58,989 bases of DNA from an uncultured Bacteroidota bacterium. Lineage in GTDB: Bacteria > Bacteroidota > Bacteroidia > Chitinophagales > Chitinophagaceae. Position numbers and translations under genes: made by a program. Below, piece by piece: positions 34,662-42,829 of this stretch. Below the pieces are notes generated by a model. It did no database searches. It saw nothing but the letters and a program-made list of their open reading frames with translations, and was not told the origin of the DNA. The first letter of the stretch is position 1. Each line of letters opens with the position of its first letter. Location: positions 1 to 58,989 of the forward strand of contig CAILLK010000032.1 in the NCBI GenBank assembly GCA_903835005.1. The letters are read 5' to 3'.

Positions 34662-34964
34662 CTAATGCCGATAATTCAGGAAATCAAAATCCTGGCTAGT
34701 ATGTACAACTCCGATAATTACAATACGCTTGTTGTCCTCATCTATATAGAAATGAATTGAATAGGGGAAAACATCAGGATGGGCAATGCGGTTTTGCTTA
34801 TACCTTACCGCATGTACATATGAATTAAGTTTTAAACGTTTAATAGCTTTTTTGATGTCGGAGGCAAATCTTTTTTCAAGCCCTTTCTGCTGGTTATAAT
34901 ACCATACCTTAGCCCTGGCTATGTCTTTTTTTGCTTCTTTATAATAAGCTAAATTATAAAGCAT
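34662..34964 (-). CDS. RelE/ParE-family toxin
   Basis: A 100-residue type II toxin-like protein with the ParE/RelE fold pattern: an N-terminal helix pair (YYKEAKKDIARAKVWYYNQQKGLEKRF), then strands VRYKQNRIAHP, FPYSIHFYIDED and IVIIGVVHTSQDF. By family, RelE members cut ribosome-bound mRNA and ParE members inhibit gyrase; this sequence does not decide between them. The antitoxin gene lies 3 nt upstream. The stop codon abuts the remnant nucleotidyltransferase. Confidence 0.85.
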   Translation of the reverse strand: MLYNLAYYKEAKKDIARAKVWYYNQQKGLEKRFASDIKKAIKRLKLNSYVHAVRYKQNRIAHPDVFPYSIHFYIDEDNKRIVIIGVVHTSQDFDFLNYRH

Positions 34965-34967
34965 AAG

Positions 34968-35201
34968 TTATTCAATTTCCTTATCCAGTTCATCAAATAA
35001 CCCCTCTATATCCATAATAGATGCCGGATCATCTTCTATAGCCTGCATCCGCTTATCTATCATATCCTTTTGCCACTGGGGCAAATCTCCATCAATGTCA
35101 TCCACATCGGGATATTTATCCTTAATTTTTTTCCAGTCTGCTATTGGTATCTGCACAGCGATTGTTTCCCCTACACTATCAGTAAGATAATTTACCGGCA
35201 T
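34968..35201 (-). CDS. Antitoxin of the RelE/ParE-type module
   Basis: A 77-residue acidic protein (MPVNYLTDSVGETIAVQIPIADW) with a short beta strand at the N-terminus followed by helices and an acidic C-terminus (FDELDKEIE). Length, acidity and position 3 nt before the toxin gene identify it as the cognate antitoxin. The N-terminal strand may bind DNA for autoregulation. No TAnnTTTG box was found directly upstream. Confidence 0.8.
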   Translation of the reverse strand: MPVNYLTDSVGETIAVQIPIADWKKIKDKYPDVDDIDGDLPQWQKDMIDKRMQAIEDDPASIMDIEGLFDELDKEIE

Positions 35202-35264
35202 AAAATCAGTTTTAAAGTTCTATGATAAAGTTACTGAAAATTATCCTTATTGCTCAAAAATCAA

Positions 35265-35290
35265 AAAGCCCAGGGTTATCTCCGGGCTTT
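35265..35290 (-). terminator. Intrinsic terminator of the DUF2092/DUF6515 operon
   Basis: On the minus strand AAAGCCCGG pairs with CCTGGGCTTT (one mismatch, loop ~6), followed by TTGATTTTT. It lies about 30 nt after the stop of the DUF6515 gene. Confidence 0.85.
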
Positions 35291-35320
35291 ATTGAAATAT
35301 TTTTACTGTTATTTTATTTG

Positions 35321-36181
35321 CTACTGCACCTGAACTACCTCATAAGCATCCTGCCCGTTCTGAGAGATAGGAGCATAATAGGTGTTGTTGAAGAGCATGT
35401 AGTCCTGGCCGTTGATCTGCTGATCGGTGGCGCCTTCGGGTATTGCTGAGACAATTGCTCCTAAAGGGGCAGGTACTACCCTGAACGAACCGCCCTGGCT
35501 TATATAAAAGGTGCCGCCATAGTAATAATAGGTATCATCGCCCATGGGTATGGTTTCATAGCCAGAGGGCAGATAAGTAACTACTGCGCCTACAGGTGGC
35601 GCTACAGCAGTATAGCCATTGCCTGATGGGATATAATAAACCCCATCATCGTACCAGTAATTCTGATTGGCCCAGTTAAACATTATAGCATCGGCTGTAA
35701 GGGCGCCGAGCCAGAAACCAAACGGGTGCCAGTGTGGTCCCCAGATATAGGGATGATATGGGTGATAGGCATATGGATGGTAGCCAGAAACATGATGATA
35801 CACATTTTCATTTCGGCCTATACCAAAAAAGCCTCTTCCTCTTTCTCCTCCGCCGCCTGTTCCCACTCTTACACCTCCCCTGTTTGCCGGGGCATTGAAA
35901 ACACCATGATTACCCAGGTTGCGGCTGCCACCATTTATAGATCTGCTACCTCCTGATGGCGCTGGGGTGCGGAAACCACCGCCACCGCCACCGCCACCGC
36001 CACGATTAAAGCCGCCACCGCCTGCGCCGCCACGGTTTCCACCACCGCCACCGCCACCTCTGCTTCCACCGCCGCCGCCGCCATGACCCATATGCTGAGA
36101 AAAGCTAACTGAAGGCATACCCATAAACAGGCTTAATATGGAAACAACGATTACTAATTTCTTATTTATTATAGTGCTCAT
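35321..36181 (-). CDS. DUF6515-family secreted protein with glycine-rich segment
   Basis: A 286-residue envelope protein. The signal peptide ends VSFSQ (~residue 29). Residues ~30-125 are low-complexity Gly/Arg/Asn repeats, probably disordered. The region around 130-175 is His/Tyr/Pro rich (HPYHPYIWGPHWHPFGF). The C-terminal ~110 residues have the DUF6515 pattern: repeated YYxxGVYY, PPVGAVVTYLPSGY and YYYYGGTFY strands with a second PAPLGAIVSAIPEG copy. Function unknown. The DUF2092 gene lies 24 nt upstream in the same direction, so they form an operon. Confidence 0.8.
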   Translation of the reverse strand: MSTIINKKLVIVVSILSLFMGMPSVSFSQHMGHGGGGGGSRGGGGGGGNRGGAGGGGFNRGGGGGGGGGFRTPAPSGGSRSINGGSRNLGNHGVFNAPANRGGVRVGTGGGGERGRGFFGIGRNENVYHHVSGYHPYAYHPYHPYIWGPHWHPFGFWLGALTADAIMFNWANQNYWYDDGVYYIPSGNGYTAVAPPVGAVVTYLPSGYETIPMGDDTYYYYGGTFYISQGGSFRVVPAPLGAIVSAIPEGATDQQINGQDYMLFNNTYYAPISQNGQDAYEVVQVQ

Positions 36182-36205
36182 AACTGAAATTATTTTGTAA
36201 AAAAC

Positions 36206-36943
36206 TTATTTTTTTGCTGTTAACGGAGTCATTTTAATTTTATTGGCATGAGGCGGAGCATTGAACTCAAACAAAGCCTTCGGCAGGTTGGGATTGATCT
36301 GCCAATCGCTGTAAGTAGCTTCATACTGAGGGTTCAGGGGCTTATCGGTATAAACGATCACCATTTTTACCGGCAGATTAAATGCATCATCGGCAATCCA
36401 GAACTGATAGGTCTTGTCTTTGGCAGTACCTGCTATATGAAAACATTCCTTGCCATCAACTTTAGTTGTTCCCAGCATTACCAGATTGCTGCTTTCGGAA
36501 AGCAGGTCATCGACAAAGCCCGGATAAAAGAAGTCTACAACAGGGAAAACAATGCCGTATTTTTTATTCATAAAGTCGATCATCTCAATAACTGTAGATG
36601 GAACTTCGGTTTGGGTATAATGATTTTTATCGGCAGAATAATGGTAGAGGGTTTTACCATTGTACACCAGTTGCCGGCTACCCTTATCCCCATCGGCCCT
36701 TACCAGCATTTTATTGTTACCACTTATATAAACATGATGTTCATCAGAATGTTTCACCAAGCCCAGCTCCCTGCTGCTAACATCATAATTTGACCTGGCT
36801 ACAACGCTGCAAGAAGAGAGTTCACCAATCATGGCGCTCATCTTATCCAGTATGGAGACAGCAACGGTATCTATTCTGGATTGTGCATTTATTTGCCCCG
36901 ATAAAAGACAAATGATCATTACAAATGCGATTCTTTTTATCAT
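36206..36943 (-). CDS. DUF2092-family periplasmic protein
   Basis: A 245-residue protein with a signal peptide ending QINAQ (~residue 21). The mature part matches the DUF2092/LolA-like fold: LVRADGDKGSRQLVYNGKTLYHY, a central pro-rich FPVVDFFYPGF, HIAGTAKDKTYQFWIADD and the closing LPKALFEFNAPPHANKI. By similarity to LolA/LppX-type folds it may bind a hydrophobic ligand (inference). First gene of an operon with DUF6515; an inverted repeat lies 18 nt upstream of its ATG. Confidence 0.85.
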   Translation of the reverse strand: MIKRIAFVMIICLLSGQINAQSRIDTVAVSILDKMSAMIGELSSCSVVARSNYDVSSRELGLVKHSDEHHVYISGNNKMLVRADGDKGSRQLVYNGKTLYHYSADKNHYTQTEVPSTVIEMIDFMNKKYGIVFPVVDFFYPGFVDDLLSESSNLVMLGTTKVDGKECFHIAGTAKDKTYQFWIADDAFNLPVKMVIVYTDKPLNPQYEATYSDWQINPNLPKALFEFNAPPHANKIKMTPLTAKK

Positions 36944-36961
36944 AATAGCTCTGTTTTAAAG

Positions 36962-36984
36962 ATTCTGAATTAGGAAATCAGAAT
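36962..36984. promoter_or_regulatory. 7-bp inverted repeat upstream of the DUF2092 operon
   Basis: ATTCTGA and TCAGAAT are perfect inverted repeats with a 9-nt spacer, 18 nt before the DUF2092 ATG. They adjoin ACTTTG on the minus strand, a weak -7-like box. A possible operator. Confidence 0.35.
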
Positions 36985-37154
36985 ACAAAGTTCGAATAAA
37001 TTTTAAATCTATGAACTGATTAGCATCAATAAAAGAAATTTTGGCTATATTTAACAATAAATAATAGAAATCAAACAGCTCTTCTGATTCAGTAAATCCC
37101 TGAAATAATCAGAGTAACCGTTTTTTGTATCTTGTTTTAAAATCTACTGATTCT

Positions 37155-39674
37155 ATGACTTTCTTACTGGTAATTCTTGCAGTAATTCTCCTGGTTGTCA
37201 TGCTGAGCAAAAGCCCTAAAAATGAACTAAAAAATCTGTTTACTATTATTGATGCACTTGGTAAGGAGATCAGGTCTTTAAGGAAAGAAATCGGCACTTT
37301 AGAGGCCAAAATAGATGAATTAAAAACCGGCTCAAGGGAAGATACGACAAGCTATTCGTCCATCAGTATTGTTAAGGAACAGGAACCAAAGCCAGTACCT
37401 GAAGAAAAAACTGCCCCTGCAATTATTACAGAGTCAATACCTGTAAGGACTGAACAACCAGAAGAAATAAAGGAAGAATTAAAATCTGAACCACAACCTG
37501 AGACAGCAAAGCCGGCAATACCGACCGACCAGGTAACCGAAAAAGAAAGCGCGGTATTTATAGATGATTATTTATTATCCCGCCAGCCTGCAGCTTCATT
37601 TACCCAGCCAGGATATGAGAAAGAAACCATACCGGGCACCGGAAAGCAGGAATCATGGATCAGTAAAAACCCGGACCTGGAAAAATTCATAGGTGAAAAC
37701 CTGATCAACAAAATAGGTATTGCCGTGCTGGTACTGGGTATAGCTTTTTTTGTAAAATATGCCATAGATCAGGACTGGATCAAAGAAGGTGGCCGGGTAG
37801 CAATAGGTATGGGTTGCGGGGCCCTGTTGGTTGGTATTGCCCATTATCTGCGCAAGGGATACCGGTCATTCAGTTCGGTACTGGCTGGTGGCGGCATAGC
37901 AGTCTTCTACTTTACTATTGCTTTTGCTTTTCATCAATACCATTTAATGTCTCAAACGGCTGCGTTTGTTATTATGGTACTTATTACCGCATTTGCAGTA
38001 GCATTATCTGTACTTTATGACAAGCTGGAACTTGCAGTGATTGCTACAATAGGCGGATTTATTGCCCCTTTCCTGGTAAGTAACGGGGAAGGTAATTATA
38101 TTGCCTTATTCACCTATCTGCTTATCCTGAATATCGGGCTGCTGTCACTTTCGTGGTTTAAAAAATGGCCAGCTATAAATGTTATTGCCCTGTTTTTCAC
38201 CATTGTTATTTATGGCAGCTGGCTGGGTTATTCGTTTGCCGGGAATAAGCCGTTCTCCTATCCTGTGGCCCTGACTTTTGCCAGTATTTTTTACGTGATT
38301 TTTATAGGTATGAATATGCTCAATCAATTGCGGAACAAAGCGCAATTTAAGGCCTTTGATTTTATATTGCTGGTGCTGGTCAGCTTCTGGTACTATGCTG
38401 TGGGCATGGTACTGATGCACCACTGGAATAACGGCGCCTACCAGGGGTTGTTTACGCTGAGCGCAGGTATCATCAACCTGGCGCTGGCCTGGATTGTGTA
38501 CAAAAGCGGTAAGGCAGACCGCAATCTGCTGTACCTGCTCATAGGCCTTACGGCCACATTCATTACTCTTACCATACCAATACAACTGCATGGCCATGCC
38601 ATTACCATGTTCTGGAGCGCTGAGTTTGTATTGCTGTATTGGCTGCACTCCTATTCAGGTATCCGCACATTCAAGCAGTCTTCTGCATTACTGATAATAC
38701 TCACTTTCGTTAGTCTGGCAATGGACTGGAATAACGAATTCCGGGAATCGGCCAAAGGGCTTGCCCTTATTTTCTCAGATATTAAAGGCATAGCTACAAA
38801 TAGTGTTGTTATTGTTTCGCTTGCCTGCTATTCTTTGCTTGTGCGGAAAAATAAGGACACCGAATTTATTGCCGGGATCAGTAATAAGGCTATGCAGGGA
38901 TTTATGCTCACCGCCTCTATTGCTGTGCTTTATATCAGTTGCCTGTTTGCGGTTAATTTATGTTTCAGAAGTCTTATTCTGTATGATATACCTAATGTAT
39001 ACCACAGAGCAATCACGGAATTATTTGCCCTGATTATTATAATGCTGATGCAACAGGGACGCATCAGGGCGAATGCAGCTCTGCAGTTTGTATTTTTAGT
39101 AGCCTGCTTCCTGCTATATGCCATCAGCAATAACTACATTAACACAATACGTGCAGAGGTACTGGCTGGTCATTTCCGTTATTATCATCTGTATTTTCAT
39201 TGGGTCGACAGCCTGCTGATGGTGGCATTGTTTTATAAAACCATCTCCGGCATCCGCAATAATATGGCCATTTATGGCGGGGCTATTACCGGTATCACTG
39301 TTGCTATTTGTTTTATGATTCTAGCCTTTCTGAGTATTGAGGTACAGCAATTATACATACTCATCGGGTACAACAAAAACAATACGGCCGAACTGAACTG
39401 GCAGTATAGCAAAGCCGGCCTGTCGGCGCTATGGGGTATTTGTTCCTTTGCACTTATGTGGCTGGGCATGAAGCATAAGCAAAAAACGTTGCGTATTATT
39501 TCGCTGACCATCTTCAGTATTGTATTGCTGAAACTCTTTATTTTCGATATCTCAGGCATTTCTGAAGGGGGTAAAATATTTGCCTTTATTTTATTAGGCG
39601 TATTATTGCTGACGGTATCGTTTATGTATCAGAAGCTGAAAAAAATAATAATTGATGATAATAAGGAACGATGA
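37155..39674 (+). CDS. DUF2339-family polytopic membrane protein
   Basis: An 839-residue inner-membrane protein. ATG 37155 (MTFLLVILAVILL) is preferred over a TTG ten codons upstream. After the first membrane segment comes a coiled coil (~25-60) and a Pro/Glu-rich linker (~65-165). About 20 or more membrane segments follow, starting at INKIGIAVLVLGIAFFVKYAI, with the characteristic DUF2339 stretch GYRSFSSVLAGGGIAVFYFT and VIATIGGFIAPFLVS. The family is widespread and uncharacterised. The DUF3999 gene follows on the same strand, an association I know from other genomes. Confidence 0.9.
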   Translation: MTFLLVILAVILLVVMLSKSPKNELKNLFTIIDALGKEIRSLRKEIGTLEAKIDELKTGSREDTTSYSSISIVKEQEPKPVPEEKTAPAIITESIPVRTEQPEEIKEELKSEPQPETAKPAIPTDQVTEKESAVFIDDYLLSRQPAASFTQPGYEKETIPGTGKQESWISKNPDLEKFIGENLINKIGIAVLVLGIAFFVKYAIDQDWIKEGGRVAIGMGCGALLVGIAHYLRKGYRSFSSVLAGGGIAVFYFTIAFAFHQYHLMSQTAAFVIMVLITAFAVALSVLYDKLELAVIATIGGFIAPFLVSNGEGNYIALFTYLLILNIGLLSLSWFKKWPAINVIALFFTIVIYGSWLGYSFAGNKPFSYPVALTFASIFYVIFIGMNMLNQLRNKAQFKAFDFILLVLVSFWYYAVGMVLMHHWNNGAYQGLFTLSAGIINLALAWIVYKSGKADRNLLYLLIGLTATFITLTIPIQLHGHAITMFWSAEFVLLYWLHSYSGIRTFKQSSALLIILTFVSLAMDWNNEFRESAKGLALIFSDIKGIATNSVVIVSLACYSLLVRKNKDTEFIAGISNKAMQGFMLTASIAVLYISCLFAVNLCFRSLILYDIPNVYHRAITELFALIIIMLMQQGRIRANAALQFVFLVACFLLYAISNNYINTIRAEVLAGHFRYYHLYFHWVDSLLMVALFYKTISGIRNNMAIYGGAITGITVAICFMILAFLSIEVQQLYILIGYNKNNTAELNWQYSKAGLSALWGICSFALMWLGMKHKQKTLRIISLTIFSIVLLKLFIFDISGISEGGKIFAFILLGVLLLTVSFMYQKLKKIIIDDNKER

Positions 39675-39751
39675 TAAAATAAAGTATACTATCTTACCCG
39701 TACTTTTACTTTTTTATTTCGTTGTAAACTCTTTAAATAGCTCACTATTAG

Positions 39752-39791
39752 CAGATTTTACACCTCATAAAAAAGAAAAATAACTTCGCAA
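39752..39791 (+). promoter_or_regulatory. 40-nt element before the DUF3999 gene, shared with ligA
   Basis: Reads CAGATTTTACACCTC, an 8-nt A-rich centre, then GAAAAATAACTTCGCAA, directly abutting the start at 39793. TAACTTCG (39781-39788) is a near-consensus -7 box ending 4 nt before the ATG, with TTT 21 nt upstream. The same sequence lies upstream of ligA (25789-25828, minus). Presence here suggests the DUF3999 gene has its own promoter apart from the DUF2339 gene. Confidence 0.6.
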
Positions 39792-39792
39792 T

Positions 39793-41049
39793 ATGGTGTG
39801 CTTTATTTTATCAACTTTCCTTAGAAAGAATAGCCTTTTTATACTTTTAGCTTTACTGCTTGTGGCAGGAAACTATGGATTTTCCCAGGAATTTAAAATC
39901 AGGGCAACCTTTGACCCTGTGCCAGTAAGCGGATTTTATAAAATACCCATCACAACCGAATTATCGGCCATTGCCAATGCCGATTTTTCTGATTTACGCA
40001 TACTCAACGACAGCAATACTTTTGTACCTTATATCAATCACCGGGAAATAAGCAGAACACCGGGAGAAAAATTTAATGAATGTAAAATACTGACCAACAA
40101 AAATGAAGGAAACTATACCATTATAGTAATGGAAAACGCCGCCTTTGCCGAGGGCCTAAACAATACATCGCTGGTACTCAGCAATACTGCTGTAGAACGG
40201 TTTACATCTCTGAGTGGAAGCGATGATCAGAACAAATGGTATATCATAGATGATTCTATTAAATTTCACCGGTCGTTTACCAATGCCGATGGCACCTATA
40301 CTCAGACAATCATCTTTCCCCTGAGCAAGTACAGATACTTCCGGCTGAAGATCAATAATGCGCATACCGACCCGCTGAAAATTATAAAGGCGGGCACATA
40401 TAAGCTCAATGATACGGTATCAACTACTTCATTTATCAATAACCCATTGCCCGGATTTATACAGAAAGACAGCAATAAGATAACCTATGTACTCATTAAC
40501 AATAAGGCTCCCTACCTCACTGACAAGATCACCTTTCATATCACAGCGCCAAGGTTGTTTAACCGTTCAGTAACCCTATTTGTGATGCATAATGCTACTG
40601 ACAGCAACGGCCTAAGGGAACCAGCCGGATCCTTCACCCTTTCATCAGACAGCGTAAATATTGTAACCATAAAAAGCCAGAAAGCGCTTACTATACGTGC
40701 TGAAATTAATAACGAAGACAATCCGCCGCTGAAACTTTCGGGCATTACTACCAGCCAGGAACTGCAGCATGTGATCTGCTGGCTGGATAGCGGCAAAACC
40801 TATACCCTTCTGGCCGGTAATCCAACTGCCACTGCGCCGGTATATGACCTGTCGGTATTCAAAAAAGACATACCTGGCAAGATAGTGAAACTGAATTACG
40901 GGCCACTGAAAGAAATGCCTACACCAGCAGTACCAACAGTAAGATCATCAAAAAATTACTGGTTGTGGCCGGCTATAATTTTAGCTGTTCTGGTACTAAG
41001 CCTGCTTACCTACCGGCTGATGAAAGATATGAAGAAGAGCGAAGCGTGA
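39793..41049 (+). CDS. DUF3999-family membrane-anchored protein
   Basis: A 418-residue protein with an N-terminal signal (LFILLALLLVAGNYGFSQ) and a large periplasmic beta-rich region: YKIPITTELSAIANADFSDLRILND, then a FPLSKYRYFRLKI segment typical of DUF3999. One C-terminal membrane helix follows (YWLWPAIILAVLVLSLLTY) with a short basic cytoplasmic tail (RLMKDMKKSEA). It partners DUF2339 by gene order. Function unknown. Translation starts right behind the element shared with ligA. Confidence 0.85.
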   Translation: MVCFILSTFLRKNSLFILLALLLVAGNYGFSQEFKIRATFDPVPVSGFYKIPITTELSAIANADFSDLRILNDSNTFVPYINHREISRTPGEKFNECKILTNKNEGNYTIIVMENAAFAEGLNNTSLVLSNTAVERFTSLSGSDDQNKWYIIDDSIKFHRSFTNADGTYTQTIIFPLSKYRYFRLKINNAHTDPLKIIKAGTYKLNDTVSTTSFINNPLPGFIQKDSNKITYVLINNKAPYLTDKITFHITAPRLFNRSVTLFVMHNATDSNGLREPAGSFTLSSDSVNIVTIKSQKALTIRAEINNEDNPPLKLSGITTSQELQHVICWLDSGKTYTLLAGNPTATAPVYDLSVFKKDIPGKIVKLNYGPLKEMPTPAVPTVRSSKNYWLWPAIILAVLVLSLLTYRLMKDMKKSEA

Positions 41050-41129
41050 TACCTCAGACATGTTTAGGAATTTTTTGTTAATTGCTTTTTGGTATCTTTA
41101 CATCAGGTAATGCAGAACAATAGTTTATC

Positions 41130-41520
41130 ATGACCAAGCAAGAACATATTAACTATTGGGTAACAGCTGCTGAAAATGATTGGGGGACAGTGCAAAATAT
41201 CTTTAAAGCAACAGAATATATTTATGCATTATTTTTTGCTCATCTTGTATTAGAAAAGCTATTAAAGGCACATTGAGTAAAAGATAATTCTGAAAATACA
41301 CCGCATAAAAATACATCATCTTGTATATCTGGCTAGTAAAACCAGGTTAGCTTTCACTGAGGAAGAAACAAATTTTTTGAATTTATTCAATCAATTTCAA
41401 TTAGAAGGCAGGTATCCTGATTACAAATTTGATTTGATAAAAAAATATAAAGCCATAGAAACTAAAAACCTTCTTGAACAAGTATATATAATCAGGATAT
41501 GCTTACTCAAAAATCTGTAA
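41130..41520 (+). pseudogene. Decayed HEPN-domain gene
   Basis: Starting at ATG 41130 the sequence encodes MTKQEHINYW, then FFAHLVLEKLLKAH, a HEPN N-terminal half, and hits TGA where related proteins would have Trp (KAH-W-VKDNSENTP). After that codon the same frame resumes to ENTPHK. A run of five A's then shifts the frame by one base, and the +1 frame reads KIHHLVYLASKTRLAFTEEE through LEGRYPDYKFD and CLLKNL to TAA at 41520. So there is one nonsense change and one frameshift. The open frame of the nucleotidyltransferase partner overlaps its last 22 bases. Sequencing error is possible but would need two separate events. Confidence 0.85.
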
Positions 41521-41819
41521 TAAACCATCTTACAAATCTGACTGCTGAAATAAAGCAATCAGGAGTTCATCTGCAAAAAGTAGTATTGTATGGTTCTTAT
41601 TCAAGGAATGAGCAACATAAATGGAGTGATATAGATGTTGCTTTTGTTGCGGATGAATTTATAGGCATGGGATTTGAAGATGTAAAATATTTTGTAAGGT
41701 CCTTGTCTAAACGGCCTGGTTTACCCATACAACCCAGAACTTATAATACCAAAGATTTCACTCCTGATAAGGACCCCTTTGTAGAAGAAATATTAAAGAC
41801 AGGTATTGAAATTGTTTAA
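41499..41819 (+). CDS. Nucleotidyltransferase partner of the decayed HEPN gene
   Basis: A 106-residue polymerase-beta-fold nucleotidyltransferase with GSYSRN (residues 32-37) and Asp44-x-Asp46 (SDIDVA), so the catalytic site looks intact. It overlaps the end of the upstream HEPN pseudogene by 22 bases, the usual coupled layout (HEPN first, MNT second here, the reverse of the 34-kb locus). Its C-terminal half matches the truncated fragment at 34480-34656. In the absence of a working partner its role is unclear. Confidence 0.85.
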   Translation: MLTQKSVINHLTNLTAEIKQSGVHLQKVVLYGSYSRNEQHKWSDIDVAFVADEFIGMGFEDVKYFVRSLSKRPGLPIQPRTYNTKDFTPDKDPFVEEILKTGIEIV

Positions 41820-41920
41820 TCCCTATAAAGATCTTAGAAAGCCCAAGTAGCAGTTGCAATTAATGAATTTGTAACCTTAAACCACTAATGGTTGATTACC
41901 GGTATTTAGCCCATTACCAT

Positions 41921-41928
41921 TAACTTTG
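41921..41928 (+). promoter_or_regulatory. -7 box (TAACTTTG) 4 nt before cmk
   Basis: Reads TAACTTTG-CACT-ATG. Exact consensus at the 4-nt spacing. A TTG lies 26 nt upstream of the box, which is too far for a strong -33 match. Confidence 0.55.
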
Positions 41929-41932
41929 CACT

Positions 41933-42646
41933 ATGCAGCAGCATAAAATCATAATTGCGATAGATGGGTATTCATCGTGCGGAAAAAGCACGCTGGCAAG
42001 GGAACTGGCCAAAAAGCTTGGTTACAGCTATATAGACAGCGGGGCTATGTATCGTGCTATTACATTGTACTTTCTGCGTAACCATGTTGATTATACTGAT
42101 CCGATAAATGTGCTGGGTGCTCTGGCCAACATCAATCTGAGTTTTGAATTCAATGAAGAAGAACAGCGAACCAACATCTACCTGAATGATGAAGATGTGG
42201 AATCGTATATCCGGGATATGATCGTTTCGGAAAAGGTTAGTGAAGTGGCTGCGATAAAGGAAGTGAGGGCCTTTGCGGTGGGGCAGCAGAAACGCATGGG
42301 CAAGAAAAAAGCGATTGTTATGGATGGCAGGGATATTGGCACTGCCGTGTTCCCGGATGCTGAATTGAAAATATTTATGACCGCTGACCCGGAAGTAAGG
42401 GTGATGCGCCGGTTTAAGGAACTCTATGCCACCAACCCGCACATAAGCATGGATGAAGTGCGCCACAACCTGGAGCTGCGCGACTATATAGACAGCAACC
42501 GGGAAGAAAGCCCTTTACGCAAGGCAGAGGATGCAAGGATACTGGATAATACGGCACTTACCAGGGAAGAACAACTGAAACTGGTGGTGGATTGGGTGAA
42601 AGCCCTGATACACCCTGTTCCTAAAGCGGACCACAATTTAGCTTGA
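41933..42646 (+). CDS. cmk: Cytidylate kinase
   Basis: A 237-residue (d)CMP kinase that phosphorylates CMP and dCMP with ATP. The P-loop is GYSSCGKST (residues 12-20). The CMP-binding region begins IDSGAMYRA, and the family signature MDGRDIGTAVFPDAELKIFM follows. The lid/NMP region has EVRVMRRFKEL and DSNREESPL. Length is normal for the family. It is a single gene with a -7 box ending 4 nt before its ATG. Confidence 0.97.
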   Translation: MQQHKIIIAIDGYSSCGKSTLARELAKKLGYSYIDSGAMYRAITLYFLRNHVDYTDPINVLGALANINLSFEFNEEEQRTNIYLNDEDVESYIRDMIVSEKVSEVAAIKEVRAFAVGQQKRMGKKKAIVMDGRDIGTAVFPDAELKIFMTADPEVRVMRRFKELYATNPHISMDEVRHNLELRDYIDSNREESPLRKAEDARILDNTALTREEQLKLVVDWVKALIHPVPKADHNLA

Positions 42647-42800
42647 CGACCCAACTTCAACATTTATAAATTTGAGCAGGTTTGGCTAATGTTGTTTGCA
42701 TAAATAGCATCCGGGATGGCAGGATTCGACAACTATATAATAGTTTTACGCGGTACTTTCATAAATGGCGACAATTCTATCTGGTTCTTCTGTTTTCACC

Positions 42801-42808
42801 TACCTTTG
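42801..42808 (+). promoter_or_regulatory. -7 box (TACCTTTG) of the class D beta-lactamase-like gene
   Basis: Exact TAnnTTTG match, ending 21 nt before the ATG at 42830, giving a conventional short leader. No TTG at the ideal -33 distance. Confidence 0.5.
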
Positions 42809-42829
42809 CAACTCAAATAAATTTATTGC

